Assembly: GCA_030640325.1 (NCBI GenBank)
Contig: DAOWJM010000118.1
Span: 1-6,833 of the forward strand
DNA: 6,833 nt
Source of the DNA: Dehalococcoidia bacterium
GTDB taxonomy: Bacteria; Chloroflexota; Dehalococcoidia; Dehalococcoidales; BS750m-G39
Direction of reading: 5' to 3'
Below are positions 1 to 6,093 of the stretch, piece after piece (within the stretch, counting starts at the first letter, position 1; each line of letters opens with the position of its first letter). The notes below the pieces were generated by a model, which had not been told where the DNA came from, did no database searches, and saw nothing but the letters and a program-made list of their open reading frames with translations. The position numbers and the translations under genes are program-made.

Positions 1-1338
1 ATCACCATTATTGAGCTGATAATTGAGTGGCACCAGCTTGCCGTTCACCTTAGTTCCTATGCAGCGGTGTCCCAACTCAGTATGAACCCGATAAGCAAAA
101 TCAAGGGGGGTGGAACCCTTGGGCAAATCCTTTATCTCCCCTTTAGGGGTGTAAACAAAAACCTGGTCAATGAATATATCTGTTTTAACTGATTCCAGGA
201 ATTCTTCAGCCCCGCTGAGCTCCCGGTGCCAGTCAATTAATTGGCGCAGCCAAGCTATCCTCTCCTCGAAGTGCATATCCTTCTTCTCGCCCTCTTTATA
301 GCGCCAGTGAGCGGCTACACCATATTCAGCAATATGATGCATGTCACGGGTGCGAATCTGAACCTCCAGAGGGATTGTGCCCAGACACATTACAGCAGTA
401 TGTAATGATTGATAACCATTTGGCTTGGGATTAGCAATAAAGTCGTCAAACTCCCCGGGCAAAGGGCGCCACAAACTGTGGATAACGCCTAGAGCATTAT
501 AACAATCAGGCACAGTACCGACCAATATCCGAAGGGCGAGAAGGTCGTGTATGTCATCAAAGTGCTTGTTCTGGGCAGCATACTTCTCCATTTTCTGGTA
601 TATACTGTAGATATGCTTGGGTCTACCTGACATCTCACCTCTTAGACCAACCTTCTCAAACTCCCCCTTTAAAATCTGAATTACCTGAGCTATAAAGTTC
701 TCCCGCTGAGCACGGCGAGCAGCAATCAAGTTAGCAACCTGGTGATATTTTTCTGTCTCCAGGTAACGGAAGGATAAATCCTCTAGCTGCCACTTTAGCT
801 CCCATATCCCCAGACGATGAGCTAAGGGGGCATATATCTCTAGTGTCTCCTGGGAAATGCTGCGCTGCATTTCCGGCGTTAGAGCGTCTAAGGTGCGCAT
901 ATTATGCAGCCTGTCAGCCAGCTTGATAAACACCACACGAAGGTCCTCAGCCATAGCTACCAGCATCTTCCTCAGGCTCTCCGCCTGCGATTCTCTAGTC
1001 GCCGCACTGGGAGCATGCAAGGAGAGCTTACCCAACTTAGTGGTGCCATCGACCAGCTTGCTTACCTCAGAGCCAAACTTGGCTTCGAGCTCGGAAATAG
1101 GTATGCCACAGTTCTCAGGAACATCGTGAAGTAAGGCTGCCGCCAGAGTGCTGGCATCAAACTGAAGCTCCGCCAAGGTCAAAGCAACCTGCAGCGGGTG
1201 CTCTATATAGGAATCGCCTGACTTGCGTACCTGCCCCTGGTGCGCCTTGGCGGCAAATTTGTATGCATCTTCCACCAAGGCTATCTTCTCTGGCGGTAGA
1301 TACTTTTGAGCCGTATCTATGAGTTCGCTAAGACTCAT
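1..1338 (-). CDS. rel: RelA/SpoT-family (p)ppGpp synthetase/hydrolase, C-terminal part cut off by window edge
   Basis: This long RSH enzyme makes (p)ppGpp from ATP and GDP/GTP, and may degrade it, in the stringent response. The window holds 446 codons; the family is usually 700-780 aa, so the rest of TGS and the C-terminal regulatory domains lie outside. Seen in order: an HD hydrolase domain (about 25-150) with R38, H47, H71-D72, E75 and the LADRLHNM block (D142, N146); a synthetase domain (about 230-350) with GRPKHIYSIYQK, D265, NPKPNGYQSLHT and E325 in EVQIRT; and the start of TGS from about 386. Two oddities are the HDVPEN motif, with Asn76 where Asp is usual, and EFDD (296-299), the motif of synthetase-only RelA, instead of RFKD. 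The ATG at 1338 is the first residue of a normal RSH N-terminus. There is no good Shine-Dalgarno, but a promoter sits immediately upstream. The gene is divergent from hisS. Confidence 0.95.
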   Translation of the reverse strand, partial: MSLSELIDTAQKYLPPEKIALVEDAYKFAAKAHQGQVRKSGDSYIEHPLQVALTLAELQFDASTLAAALLHDVPENCGIPISELEAKFGSEVSKLVDGTTKLGKLSLHAPSAATRESQAESLRKMLVAMAEDLRVVFIKLADRLHNMRTLDALTPEMQRSISQETLEIYAPLAHRLGIWELKWQLEDLSFRYLETEKYHQVANLIAARRAQRENFIAQVIQILKGEFEKVGLRGEMSGRPKHIYSIYQKMEKYAAQNKHFDDIHDLLALRILVGTVPDCYNALGVIHSLWRPLPGEFDDFIANPKPNGYQSLHTAVMCLGTIPLEVQIRTRDMHHIAEYGVAAHWRYKEGEKKDMHFEERIAWLRQLIDWHRELSGAEEFLESVKTDIFIDQVFVYTPKGEIKDLPKGSTPLDFAYRVHTELGHRCIGTKVNGKLVPLNYQLNNGD

Positions 1339-1344
1339 ATTTCC

Positions 1345-1374
1345 AGTATAACGCAACATAGTTGAGTTGTGCAA
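1345..1374 (-). promoter_or_regulatory. Candidate sigma-70 type promoter of rel, giving a leaderless transcript
   Basis: On the minus strand TTGCAC (1369-1374) and TATACT (1345-1350) are separated by 18 bp. Standard spacing from the -10 element puts the transcription start at about 1338, which is the A of the rel ATG. The only purines before the ATG are GGAAA, with no room for a normal ribosome binding site. The hexamers and spacing are seen directly; activity and leaderless initiation are inferred. Confidence 0.5.
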
Positions 1375-1395
1375 AATTTAATAATGTTTATCTAC

Positions 1396-1579
1396 CTCAC
1401 CCCCTTAGATATTTACCTAGCAACCCTCCCCCTTTATGCACCCTAAAAAATCTTTGATTTTTCAGGGGACCCGCTTTATCCCTCTCCCTTACAAGGGAGG
1501 GGGAAATAGTTGTATAAGAGAGGCTTCGCCTCTCTTTGACTCTCCCTTAGTATCCCCTTCAAAGGAGAGGGGGATAGGT
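1396..1579. repeat. Hairpin-rich C/G-rich repeat block between divergent rel and hisS
   Basis: This non-coding block contains irregular copies of a C-rich word ending in CCCTTA or CCCTTT (near 1400, 1425, 1480 and 1540) and four stem-loops. Stem 1 pairs 1441-1452 with 1456-1467 (12 positions, one mismatch, 3-nt loop). Stem 2 pairs 1479-1489 with 1494-1504 (one G.U, TACA loop). Stem 3 pairs 1516-1524 with 1528-1536 (AAGAGAGGC arm, TTC loop). Stem 4 pairs TATCCCC (1551-1557) with GGGGATA (1570-1576); alternatively CTCTCC (1540-1545) pairs with GGAGAG (1564-1569). Both flanking genes start here rather than end, so the stems are not ordinary gene-end terminators. A dispersed MITE-like or extragenic palindromic element is the better explanation. 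The 63-codon reading frame at 1436-1627 is just this repeat read as codons. Exact borders are uncertain. Confidence 0.6.
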
Positions 1580-1595
1580 TTCCATATAATATCCC

Positions 1596-1625
1596 TTTAC
1601 AAACTCAGCGTTAATGCTGTATTCT
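1596..1625 (+). promoter_or_regulatory. Candidate promoter of hisS
   Basis: TTTACA (1596-1601) and TATTCT (1620-1625) are separated by 18 bp, predicting a start near 1632, very close to the GGAGAG ribosome binding site. A perfect TATAAT at 1585-1590 is the alternative, but I see no -35 hexamer at the right distance from it. Which one is used cannot be decided from sequence. Confidence 0.3.
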
Positions 1626-1641
1626 AGCTCGGAGAGAAACT

Positions 1642-2892
1642 ATGTTGTATCGGGCACCGCGCGGAACCTCAGACATCCTACCCAAGGAGCAAGCCTACTG
1701 GCGCTATATGGAGCAAAAGGTAGCCCATATTGGTCAACTCTATGGCTATGAGCGCATCGATGACCCAGCCTTTGAGGATACCAGGCTCTTTGCCCGCAGT
1801 GTCGGGGAAGACACGGACATCGTCAAAAAGGAAATGTATACCTTTAAAGACAGGGGAGGTAGCCTGCTCACCCTGAGACCGGAGGGCACAGCGCCAGTAT
1901 GCCGAGCCTATCTGGAACACGGGCTACATAATCTGCCACAGCCGGTAAAGTTGTATTATATTGCTTCTATCTTTAGATATGAAAGGCCTCAGGCAGGAAG
2001 ATACCGGCAACACTATCAGTTTGGCTATGAGGCTATCGGCGATGATGACCCTGCCCTTGACGGGGAAGTCATTGATATGGCATGGCAATTCTTTTTGTCG
2101 GTGAACCTTCGCCACCTATCACTCCAGCTAAATAGCATCGGTTGCAAAAAGTGCCGACCAGGGTATATAGCTGCCCTGAAGGATTATTATGCCGACCACA
2201 CCCACCAGCTATGCTCCGACTGCAAGACCAGGCTGAAGAGAAACCCGCTTCGCCTGCTTGATTGTAAGAAGCCATCATGCCAGCAAATAGCCGACTCTGC
2301 CCCTAGAAGTATTGACTACCTTTGCCCTGAGTGTGAGGAGCACTTCAGCCGGCTGAAGAGATACCTGGAACTACTTGACCTTCCCTTTGTAGTAAATCAT
2401 CACCTGGTTCGGGGATTAGACTACTACACCAAGACGGTGTTTGAAATTCAGCCCGAGGGAGGAGGCGCCCAGAGCACCCTTGTGGGTGGTGGACGGTATG
2501 ATGACCTGATTGAGGAACTGGGTGGCAAGCCCACCCCGGCTATTGGCTTCGCCGCCGGCATAGAGCGAATAATACTCAATCTAAAGAAGCAGAATGTTGC
2601 CATCCCACCCATACCCAAGCCCAAGGTTTTCATCGCCTATCTAGGTGATGATGCCAGGGATGAGGCAATAAAGCTGACGTCCACCCTGAGGCGGGGTGAC
2701 ATCGGGGTAATAGAAGCTGTCGGTGATAAGAGCCTGAAGGCTCAATTGAGGCAGGCTAACACCCTAGGCGTTGGTTATGCGGTGATTATTGGTGAGCAAG
2801 AGGTAAAGAGTGGCACGGTGATACTGCGGGATATGACCAGCGCCGAGCAGAGGACTATCCCCCCTAGCCAGCTAGAAGGGCTATTGAAATAA
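1642..2892 (+). CDS. hisS: Histidine--tRNA ligase
   Basis: This cytoplasmic class II aminoacyl-tRNA synthetase charges tRNA-His with histidine using ATP. At 416 aa it is the normal bacterial length. Seen in order: the N-terminal RGTSDILP segment (7-14), motif 2 FRYERPQAGRYRQ (111-123), a helical insertion domain (about 165-240), the histidine-binding block LVRGLDYY (255-262), motif 3 around PAIGFAAGIERI (299-310), and the C-terminal anticodon-binding domain from about 327. The insertion domain contains four cysteine pairs (168/171, 191/194, 208/213, 228/231), which could bind metal. The ATG at 1642 follows GGAGAG at 1631-1636 with a 5-nt gap, and the protein starts as the family does. The gene is divergent from rel and lies 198 bp before gyrB, which has its own promoter. 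Confidence 0.97.
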   Translation: MLYRAPRGTSDILPKEQAYWRYMEQKVAHIGQLYGYERIDDPAFEDTRLFARSVGEDTDIVKKEMYTFKDRGGSLLTLRPEGTAPVCRAYLEHGLHNLPQPVKLYYIASIFRYERPQAGRYRQHYQFGYEAIGDDDPALDGEVIDMAWQFFLSVNLRHLSLQLNSIGCKKCRPGYIAALKDYYADHTHQLCSDCKTRLKRNPLRLLDCKKPSCQQIADSAPRSIDYLCPECEEHFSRLKRYLELLDLPFVVNHHLVRGLDYYTKTVFEIQPEGGGAQSTLVGGGRYDDLIEELGGKPTPAIGFAAGIERIILNLKKQNVAIPPIPKPKVFIAYLGDDARDEAIKLTSTLRRGDIGVIEAVGDKSLKAQLRQANTLGVGYAVIIGEQEVKSGTVILRDMTSAEQRTIPPSQLEGLLK

Positions 2893-2905
2893 CTACTGCC
2901 CCAGC

Positions 2906-2934
2906 TTCACCTCATAGCTAAATTGTGCTATAAT
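2906..2934 (+). promoter_or_regulatory. Extended -10 promoter upstream of gyrB
   Basis: A perfect TATAAT (2929-2934) is preceded by TG plus one base (2926-2928), the extended -10 signature. TTCACC (2906-2911) lies 17 bp upstream as a 4-of-6 match to the -35 consensus. The predicted start is about 2941, one base before an ATG at 2942. This is the best promoter-like sequence in the window. Confidence 0.6.
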
Positions 2935-2941
2935 AATATAA

Positions 2942-3094
2942 ATGGCTGCCTTGTTATCATTTGAAATTGTCCCTAAGTGGGTAGCCTCTTCTTCTACGGT
3001 CGGAAGCTACTTCGGTTTCACCATCTCCACTCAGCAGCCCATGCCGCTTTCTTTCTTCCATCACAGCCAAAAAGGGGGTGAAGATTACTTATGA
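2942..3094 (+). CDS. Possible 50-aa leader peptide upstream of and coupled to gyrB
   Basis: I do not recognise this peptide. The frame runs from ATG 2942 to TGA 3092-3094 and its stop overlaps the gyrB start as ATGA, the classic arrangement for translational coupling. The predicted transcription start lies one base before its ATG, so it would be translated from a leaderless mRNA, as proposed for rel. The peptide starts MAALLSFEIV, is rich in Ser, Thr and aromatic residues in the middle, and ends with Gly-Glu-Asp-Tyr-Leu. It shows no clear signal peptide, membrane segment or domain. The gyrB ribosome binding site lies inside its last codons. A 50-codon open frame can occur by chance (very roughly 1 in 10), so this could equally be a 150-nt untranslated leader. 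Confidence 0.3.
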   Translation: MAALLSFEIVPKWVASSSTVGSYFGFTISTQQPMPLSFFHHSQKGGEDYL

Positions 3095-5022
3095 CACAGG
3101 ACACGCCTTCCACGCCTGAGCAACTAAATAATGAGTATACGGCAGAGGATATCCAGGTTCTGGAGGGGCGAGAGGCAATACGCCTGCGCCCTGGTATGTA
3201 TATTGGCAGCACTGACCAGCGAGGATTACACCATCTGGTATATGAAATCACCTACAATAGCATTGATGAGGCTATGGCTGGCTGCTGCGACAAAATCTGG
3301 GTCACCCTTTGTCAGGATAATACCATCAAGGTTGAGGATAATGGGCGTGGCATTCCGGTGGACATTCACCCCGCCACCAACATGTCAGCTTTGGAAACAG
3401 TAATGACCACACTGCATGCCGGGGCAAAATTTGGTGGTCATATCTATCAGGTGTCAGGCGGGTTACACGGGGTAGGTGCCTCAGTGGTCAACGCCCTTGC
3501 CTCACGGCTCACGGTCGATGTCAGGCGTGATGGCAAGCTGTATCAACAGGAATACAGGCAAGGCATACCCTGTGGTGCGGTGGAAGAAGTTGGTGAGTCC
3601 AGTGATACCGGCACCACTATCAGTTTCCTCCCTGATGAGGAGATATTCGGTAAAGTTGAATGTGAATTTAATACCATAAGCGAGCATCTGCGAGAGCTAG
3701 CCTATCTGAACAAGGGGCTGGAAATATATATTAAGGACGAAAGGAAGGACGATGAAAAGACCTTCTACTTTGAGGGTGGAATTACCGGCTTCGTCCGCCA
3801 CCTTAACCGAAACCGGGTGGTTCGCCACCGCCGACCTATCTATATCTCCAAAATGGTGGACAGCACAGTAGTGGAGGCTGCCCTTCAATATAATGATGGT
3901 TTTTCTGAGTCCACCTTTAGCTTTGCCAACTGCGTTAATACCGTGGATGGAGGCAGCCACCTTACCGGCTTTCGTTCGGCACTAACCCGAGTCCTCAATG
4001 ACTATGCCCGTAAGAACAAGCTGCTCAAAGAGGACGAGCCCAACTTGATAGGGGATGATGTCAGAGAAGGTCTTACCGCCATTATCAGCGTCAAACTCGC
4101 CGTGCCTCAGTTCGAGGGACAGACTAAAGCCAAGCTGGGCAACCCTGAAGTAAAAAGTCAGGTGGAGAGTGTGGTGGGTGATGGTCTATCCCTCTACTTT
4201 GAGGAGCACCCCGACGAAGCCAAAAGAATCATAGAGAAGTGCCTCCTTGCTGCCAAGGGCAGAGAAGCCGCCCGCAAGGCTCGCGATTTAATTGTCAAGA
4301 GAGGAAGCCTGGATACAGCCACCCTGCCCGGGAAGCTGGCTGATTGCTCAGAGAAAGAGCCCTCCCACTGTGAATTATATCTAGTAGAGGGACCTTCAGC
4401 CGGTGGTTCAGCCAAGGAGGGAAGGAACCGTCGCTTCCAGGCTATCCTTCCCCTGCGAGGCAAAATCCTCAATGTGGAGAAAGCGTCACCAGATAAGATG
4501 CTGTCTCACGAGGAAATCCGCGCTATCATCACCGCCGTGGGGGCAGGCTTAGACGATGAATTTGACCTAGCAAAGCTCCGTTATCACCGGGTTATCCTGA
4601 TGACCGACGCTGATGTAGATGGCTCTCACATCCGCACCCTTCTTCTCACCTTCTTCTTTCGGCACATGGTAGAGCTAATCAATAATCAGCACCTGTTCAT
4701 TGCCCAGCCACCCCTTTACCGCATTAAGACCGGCAAGCTCCAGCAGTGGGTTTACTCGGAGCAGGAAAAGGAAGAGGTTCTAGCCAAGCTAAAAGAAAGC
4801 AAGAAGGTGGAGATTCAGCGCTATAAAGGCCTGGGAGAGATGAGCGCTGAGCAACTATGGGAAACCACTATGAACCCGACTACCCGCACCCTGCTTGAAG
4901 TAAATGTAGATGATGCCGCCAAAGCCGACCGCATATTCCACATCCTGATGGGCGATGAGGTCCCACCGCGCAAAGCCTTCATCCAAGCCCACGCCAAGAG
5001 CGTGAGAAATTTGGATATTTAA
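3091..5022 (+). CDS. gyrB: DNA gyrase subunit B
   Basis: This is the ATPase subunit of DNA gyrase, which with GyrA introduces negative supercoils. At 643 aa it has the usual length of GyrB proteins lacking the E. coli-type insertion. Seen: a GHKL ATPase domain with E52 and N56, D83 in EDNGRGIP, the lid VSGGLHGVGASVVNAL (121-136) and a transducer with QTKAKLG (344-350, K346 as switch lysine). The Toprim domain follows, with E433 in VEGPSAGGSAKEGR, LPLRGKILNVEKA (454-466) and D506/D508/D510 in TDADVDGSHI. The C-terminal tail has RYKGLGEM and ends NLDI. The start ATG is 10 nt after a GGGGGTG ribosome binding site (3074-3080) and overlaps a possible leader frame by ATGA. Unusual residues are Tyr55 in the N-box, where Asp is normal, and Pro435 where the EGDSAGG motif has Asp. 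ParE is possible, but the full motif set and NLDI ending favour GyrB. Confidence 0.95.
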   Translation: MTQDTPSTPEQLNNEYTAEDIQVLEGREAIRLRPGMYIGSTDQRGLHHLVYEITYNSIDEAMAGCCDKIWVTLCQDNTIKVEDNGRGIPVDIHPATNMSALETVMTTLHAGAKFGGHIYQVSGGLHGVGASVVNALASRLTVDVRRDGKLYQQEYRQGIPCGAVEEVGESSDTGTTISFLPDEEIFGKVECEFNTISEHLRELAYLNKGLEIYIKDERKDDEKTFYFEGGITGFVRHLNRNRVVRHRRPIYISKMVDSTVVEAALQYNDGFSESTFSFANCVNTVDGGSHLTGFRSALTRVLNDYARKNKLLKEDEPNLIGDDVREGLTAIISVKLAVPQFEGQTKAKLGNPEVKSQVESVVGDGLSLYFEEHPDEAKRIIEKCLLAAKGREAARKARDLIVKRGSLDTATLPGKLADCSEKEPSHCELYLVEGPSAGGSAKEGRNRRFQAILPLRGKILNVEKASPDKMLSHEEIRAIITAVGAGLDDEFDLAKLRYHRVILMTDADVDGSHIRTLLLTFFFRHMVELINNQHLFIAQPPLYRIKTGKLQQWVYSEQEKEEVLAKLKESKKVEIQRYKGLGEMSAEQLWETTMNPTTRTLLEVNVDDAAKADRIFHILMGDEVPPRKAFIQAHAKSVRNLDI

Positions 5023-5024
5023 CA

Positions 5025-5050
5025 GTAAACCCTGTTAAAAAAGGGCTTAC
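5025..5050. terminator. Weak bidirectional stem-loop between convergent gyrB and the 107-aa gene
   Basis: GTAAACCCT (5025-5033) pairs with AGGGCTTAC (5042-5050) with one mismatch and an 8-nt A-rich loop. It lies just after the gyrB stop and overlaps the stop of the opposing gene. No strong T-run follows in either direction, so termination is plausible from position more than from sequence strength. Confidence 0.35.
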
Positions 5051-5370
5051 TTAAAGGAAATTAGGTAAGCTGAAACAACTCTATTGAGGAGATTAAATAC
5101 TTCCTCTACTGAAGCACCCGCCTCAAGTCTTTCAACAAGTTCTTCAAGTGGTTCAATCATTTTCGATTCTACCTGCTCAGCTTCCTCTACAGGCAGAGGC
5201 ACCTCTTCCCAATGCCTAGCAATATCTAAAAAAATGTTCCTCATAAAGAAATAGGGCGCTGGACTAGGTGTATCCAGCGCCAAACTCTTACAGAGGCCTG
5301 CCATTTCATAGAGGTTATCGAGGTAAAAGCCTTGCTTTAATCTCTCCCGCAACCGCTGAAGATTCGACAA
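5047..5370 (-). CDS. Small helical hypothetical protein overlapping pyrE
   Basis: I do not recognise this 107-aa protein. It looks all-helical: a basic N-terminus (Arg/Lys in residues 6-12), a central segment PAPYFFMRNIFLDIARHW (38-54), then an acidic helix rich in Glu (56-90) and a hydrophobic end. No signal peptide, cysteine cluster or transmembrane segment is evident. The start is a TTG at 5370, chosen because AGGAGAGG lies just upstream at 5377-5384, with GAGGT 5 nt from the TTG; the later ATG at 5307 has no such site. With this start the gene overlaps the 3' end of pyrE by 56 bp in another frame, so the two are probably cotranscribed and translationally coupled. Function is unknown. Proximity suggests, but does not show, a link to PyrE or simply a shared transcript. 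Confidence 0.7.
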   Translation of the reverse strand: MSNLQRLRERLKQGFYLDNLYEMAGLCKSLALDTPSPAPYFFMRNIFLDIARHWEEVPLPVEEAEQVESKMIEPLEELVERLEAGASVEEVFNLLNRVVSAYLISFK

Positions 5371-5953
5371 CAGTTACCTCTCCTGAGGGCCACAGATGCA
5401 AGATACTAGTAAAATCATACCCTTTATCCTTTAATTTATCACTCCCGCCTTCATGCCGGTCAACAATCACTATCACCTTCACTACTTCGCAACCGGCTTC
5501 TTCCGCAGCTTCTATCGCTTTGATGACTGAGCCTCCCGTGGTAATAACATCGTCAACAATAACTACTCTATAGCCTTCCTGGAGATGTCCCTCGATCTTC
5601 CTTTTAGTTCCATGTTCCTTACGTTCATCCCTCACTATGAAAGAGGGAATTGGCTTTCCCTCTAGATGGCTAACTAGGGCTACTGCACTTACAATGGGGT
5701 CAGCTCCTATCGCCAGTCCACCGATAGCATCAACATCAATCTCTTTCAACTCATCAAATATTGCCTTTCCAACCCAGTATGCCCCTTCTGGCGAGAGCGT
5801 TACCTTTTTACCATCAAAGTAATGACCACTCTTCCGCCCCGAGGATAGTGTAAAATCACCCTGCAAAAAGGCCCCCACCTCATTGGCAATTTCCCTAATT
5901 TTCTCTGCACTTTCTGTATTCAATCCCAACTCCAAAATTGAAGATGTTACCAT
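5315..5953 (-). CDS. pyrE: Orotate phosphoribosyltransferase
   Basis: This type I phosphoribosyltransferase joins orotate and PRPP to give OMP in de novo pyrimidine synthesis. At 212 aa it fits the family. Seen: FTLSSGRKSGHYFDGK (34-49), typical of OPRTases; the flexible catalytic loop region VRDERKEHGTKRKIEG (107-122); and the PRPP-binding loop VVIVDDVITTGGS (130-142) with its paired aspartates. The C-terminal 19 codons overlap the downstream 107-aa gene. The ATG at 5953 is supported by a strong AGGAGG at 5961-5966, 7 nt upstream. The gene is divergent from an XRE-type regulator gene, with a 222-bp gap carrying palindromic operator candidates. Other pyr genes are not present in the window. 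A different phosphoribosyltransferase is unlikely given the FTLSSG...Y(F)D and loop motifs. Confidence 0.93.
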   Translation of the reverse strand: MVTSSILELGLNTESAEKIREIANEVGAFLQGDFTLSSGRKSGHYFDGKKVTLSPEGAYWVGKAIFDELKEIDVDAIGGLAIGADPIVSAVALVSHLEGKPIPSFIVRDERKEHGTKRKIEGHLQEGYRVVIVDDVITTGGSVIKAIEAAEEAGCEVVKVIVIVDRHEGGSDKLKDKGYDFTSILHLWPSGEVTVVESSAVAGEIKARLLPR

Positions 5954-5986
5954 TATACAACCTCCTGTTCAGACCTGCAAACTAAT

Positions 5987-6002
5987 TAACAATAGATAAC
6001 AA
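5987..6002. promoter_or_regulatory. Two TAACAA half-sites one helical turn apart
   Basis: TAACAA occurs at 5987-5992 and again at 5997-6002, a 10-bp direct spacing. This matches the outer half of the palindromes at 6041 and 6095. They could be auxiliary regulator contacts in the pyrE leader. The region is AT-rich, so chance is a real alternative. Confidence 0.25.
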
Positions 6003-6036
6003 TTATTCATTTCCAACTACTTAATTCGCTACCTCA

Positions 6037-6065
6037 ATATTAACATATTTGTTAGAAAAAAGCAA
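6037..6065 (-). promoter_or_regulatory. Weak candidate promoter of pyrE
   Basis: On the minus strand TTGCTT (6060-6065) and TAATAT (6037-6042) are separated by 17 bp, with 3-of-6 and 4-of-6 consensus matches. The predicted start is near 6030, giving a leader of about 77 nt. The palindrome at 6041-6054 fills the spacer and touches the -10 element, which would suit repression. No better candidate is visible between it and pyrE. Confidence 0.3.
6041..6054. promoter_or_regulatory. Palindromic operator candidate 1
   Basis: TAACATATTTGTTA has perfect 5-bp arms (TAACA/TGTTA) around a 4-bp centre. It matches the palindrome at 6095-6108 in 12 of 14 positions and lies inside the candidate pyrE promoter. 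It is a likely binding site for a dimeric regulator, plausibly the XRE protein encoded next door. Confidence 0.5.
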
Positions 6066-6093
6066 GGACTGTAACTCATTCTCTAGTAAAAAC

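Noticed and set aside
477..485. Perfect DnaA box (TTATCCACA on the minus strand)
   Set aside because: It is a single copy inside rel, in codons for the conserved Val-Ile-His-Ser stretch. No cluster of boxes or AT-rich unwinding element surrounds it, so it is not evidence of an origin.
857..1134. Two plus-strand open frames of 76 and 90 codons
   Set aside because: They lie antisense to the well-supported HD domain of rel, overlap each other, and show no recognisable domain or ribosome binding site.
1436..1627. 63-codon plus-strand frame upstream of hisS
   Set aside because: It is the hairpin repeat block read as codons; no ribosome binding site or protein-like composition.
5268..5573. 101-codon plus-strand frame opposite pyrE
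   Set aside because: It is antisense to pyrE and the 107-aa gene, both with strong start sites; its Ser/Thr-rich product is typical of an antisense shadow.
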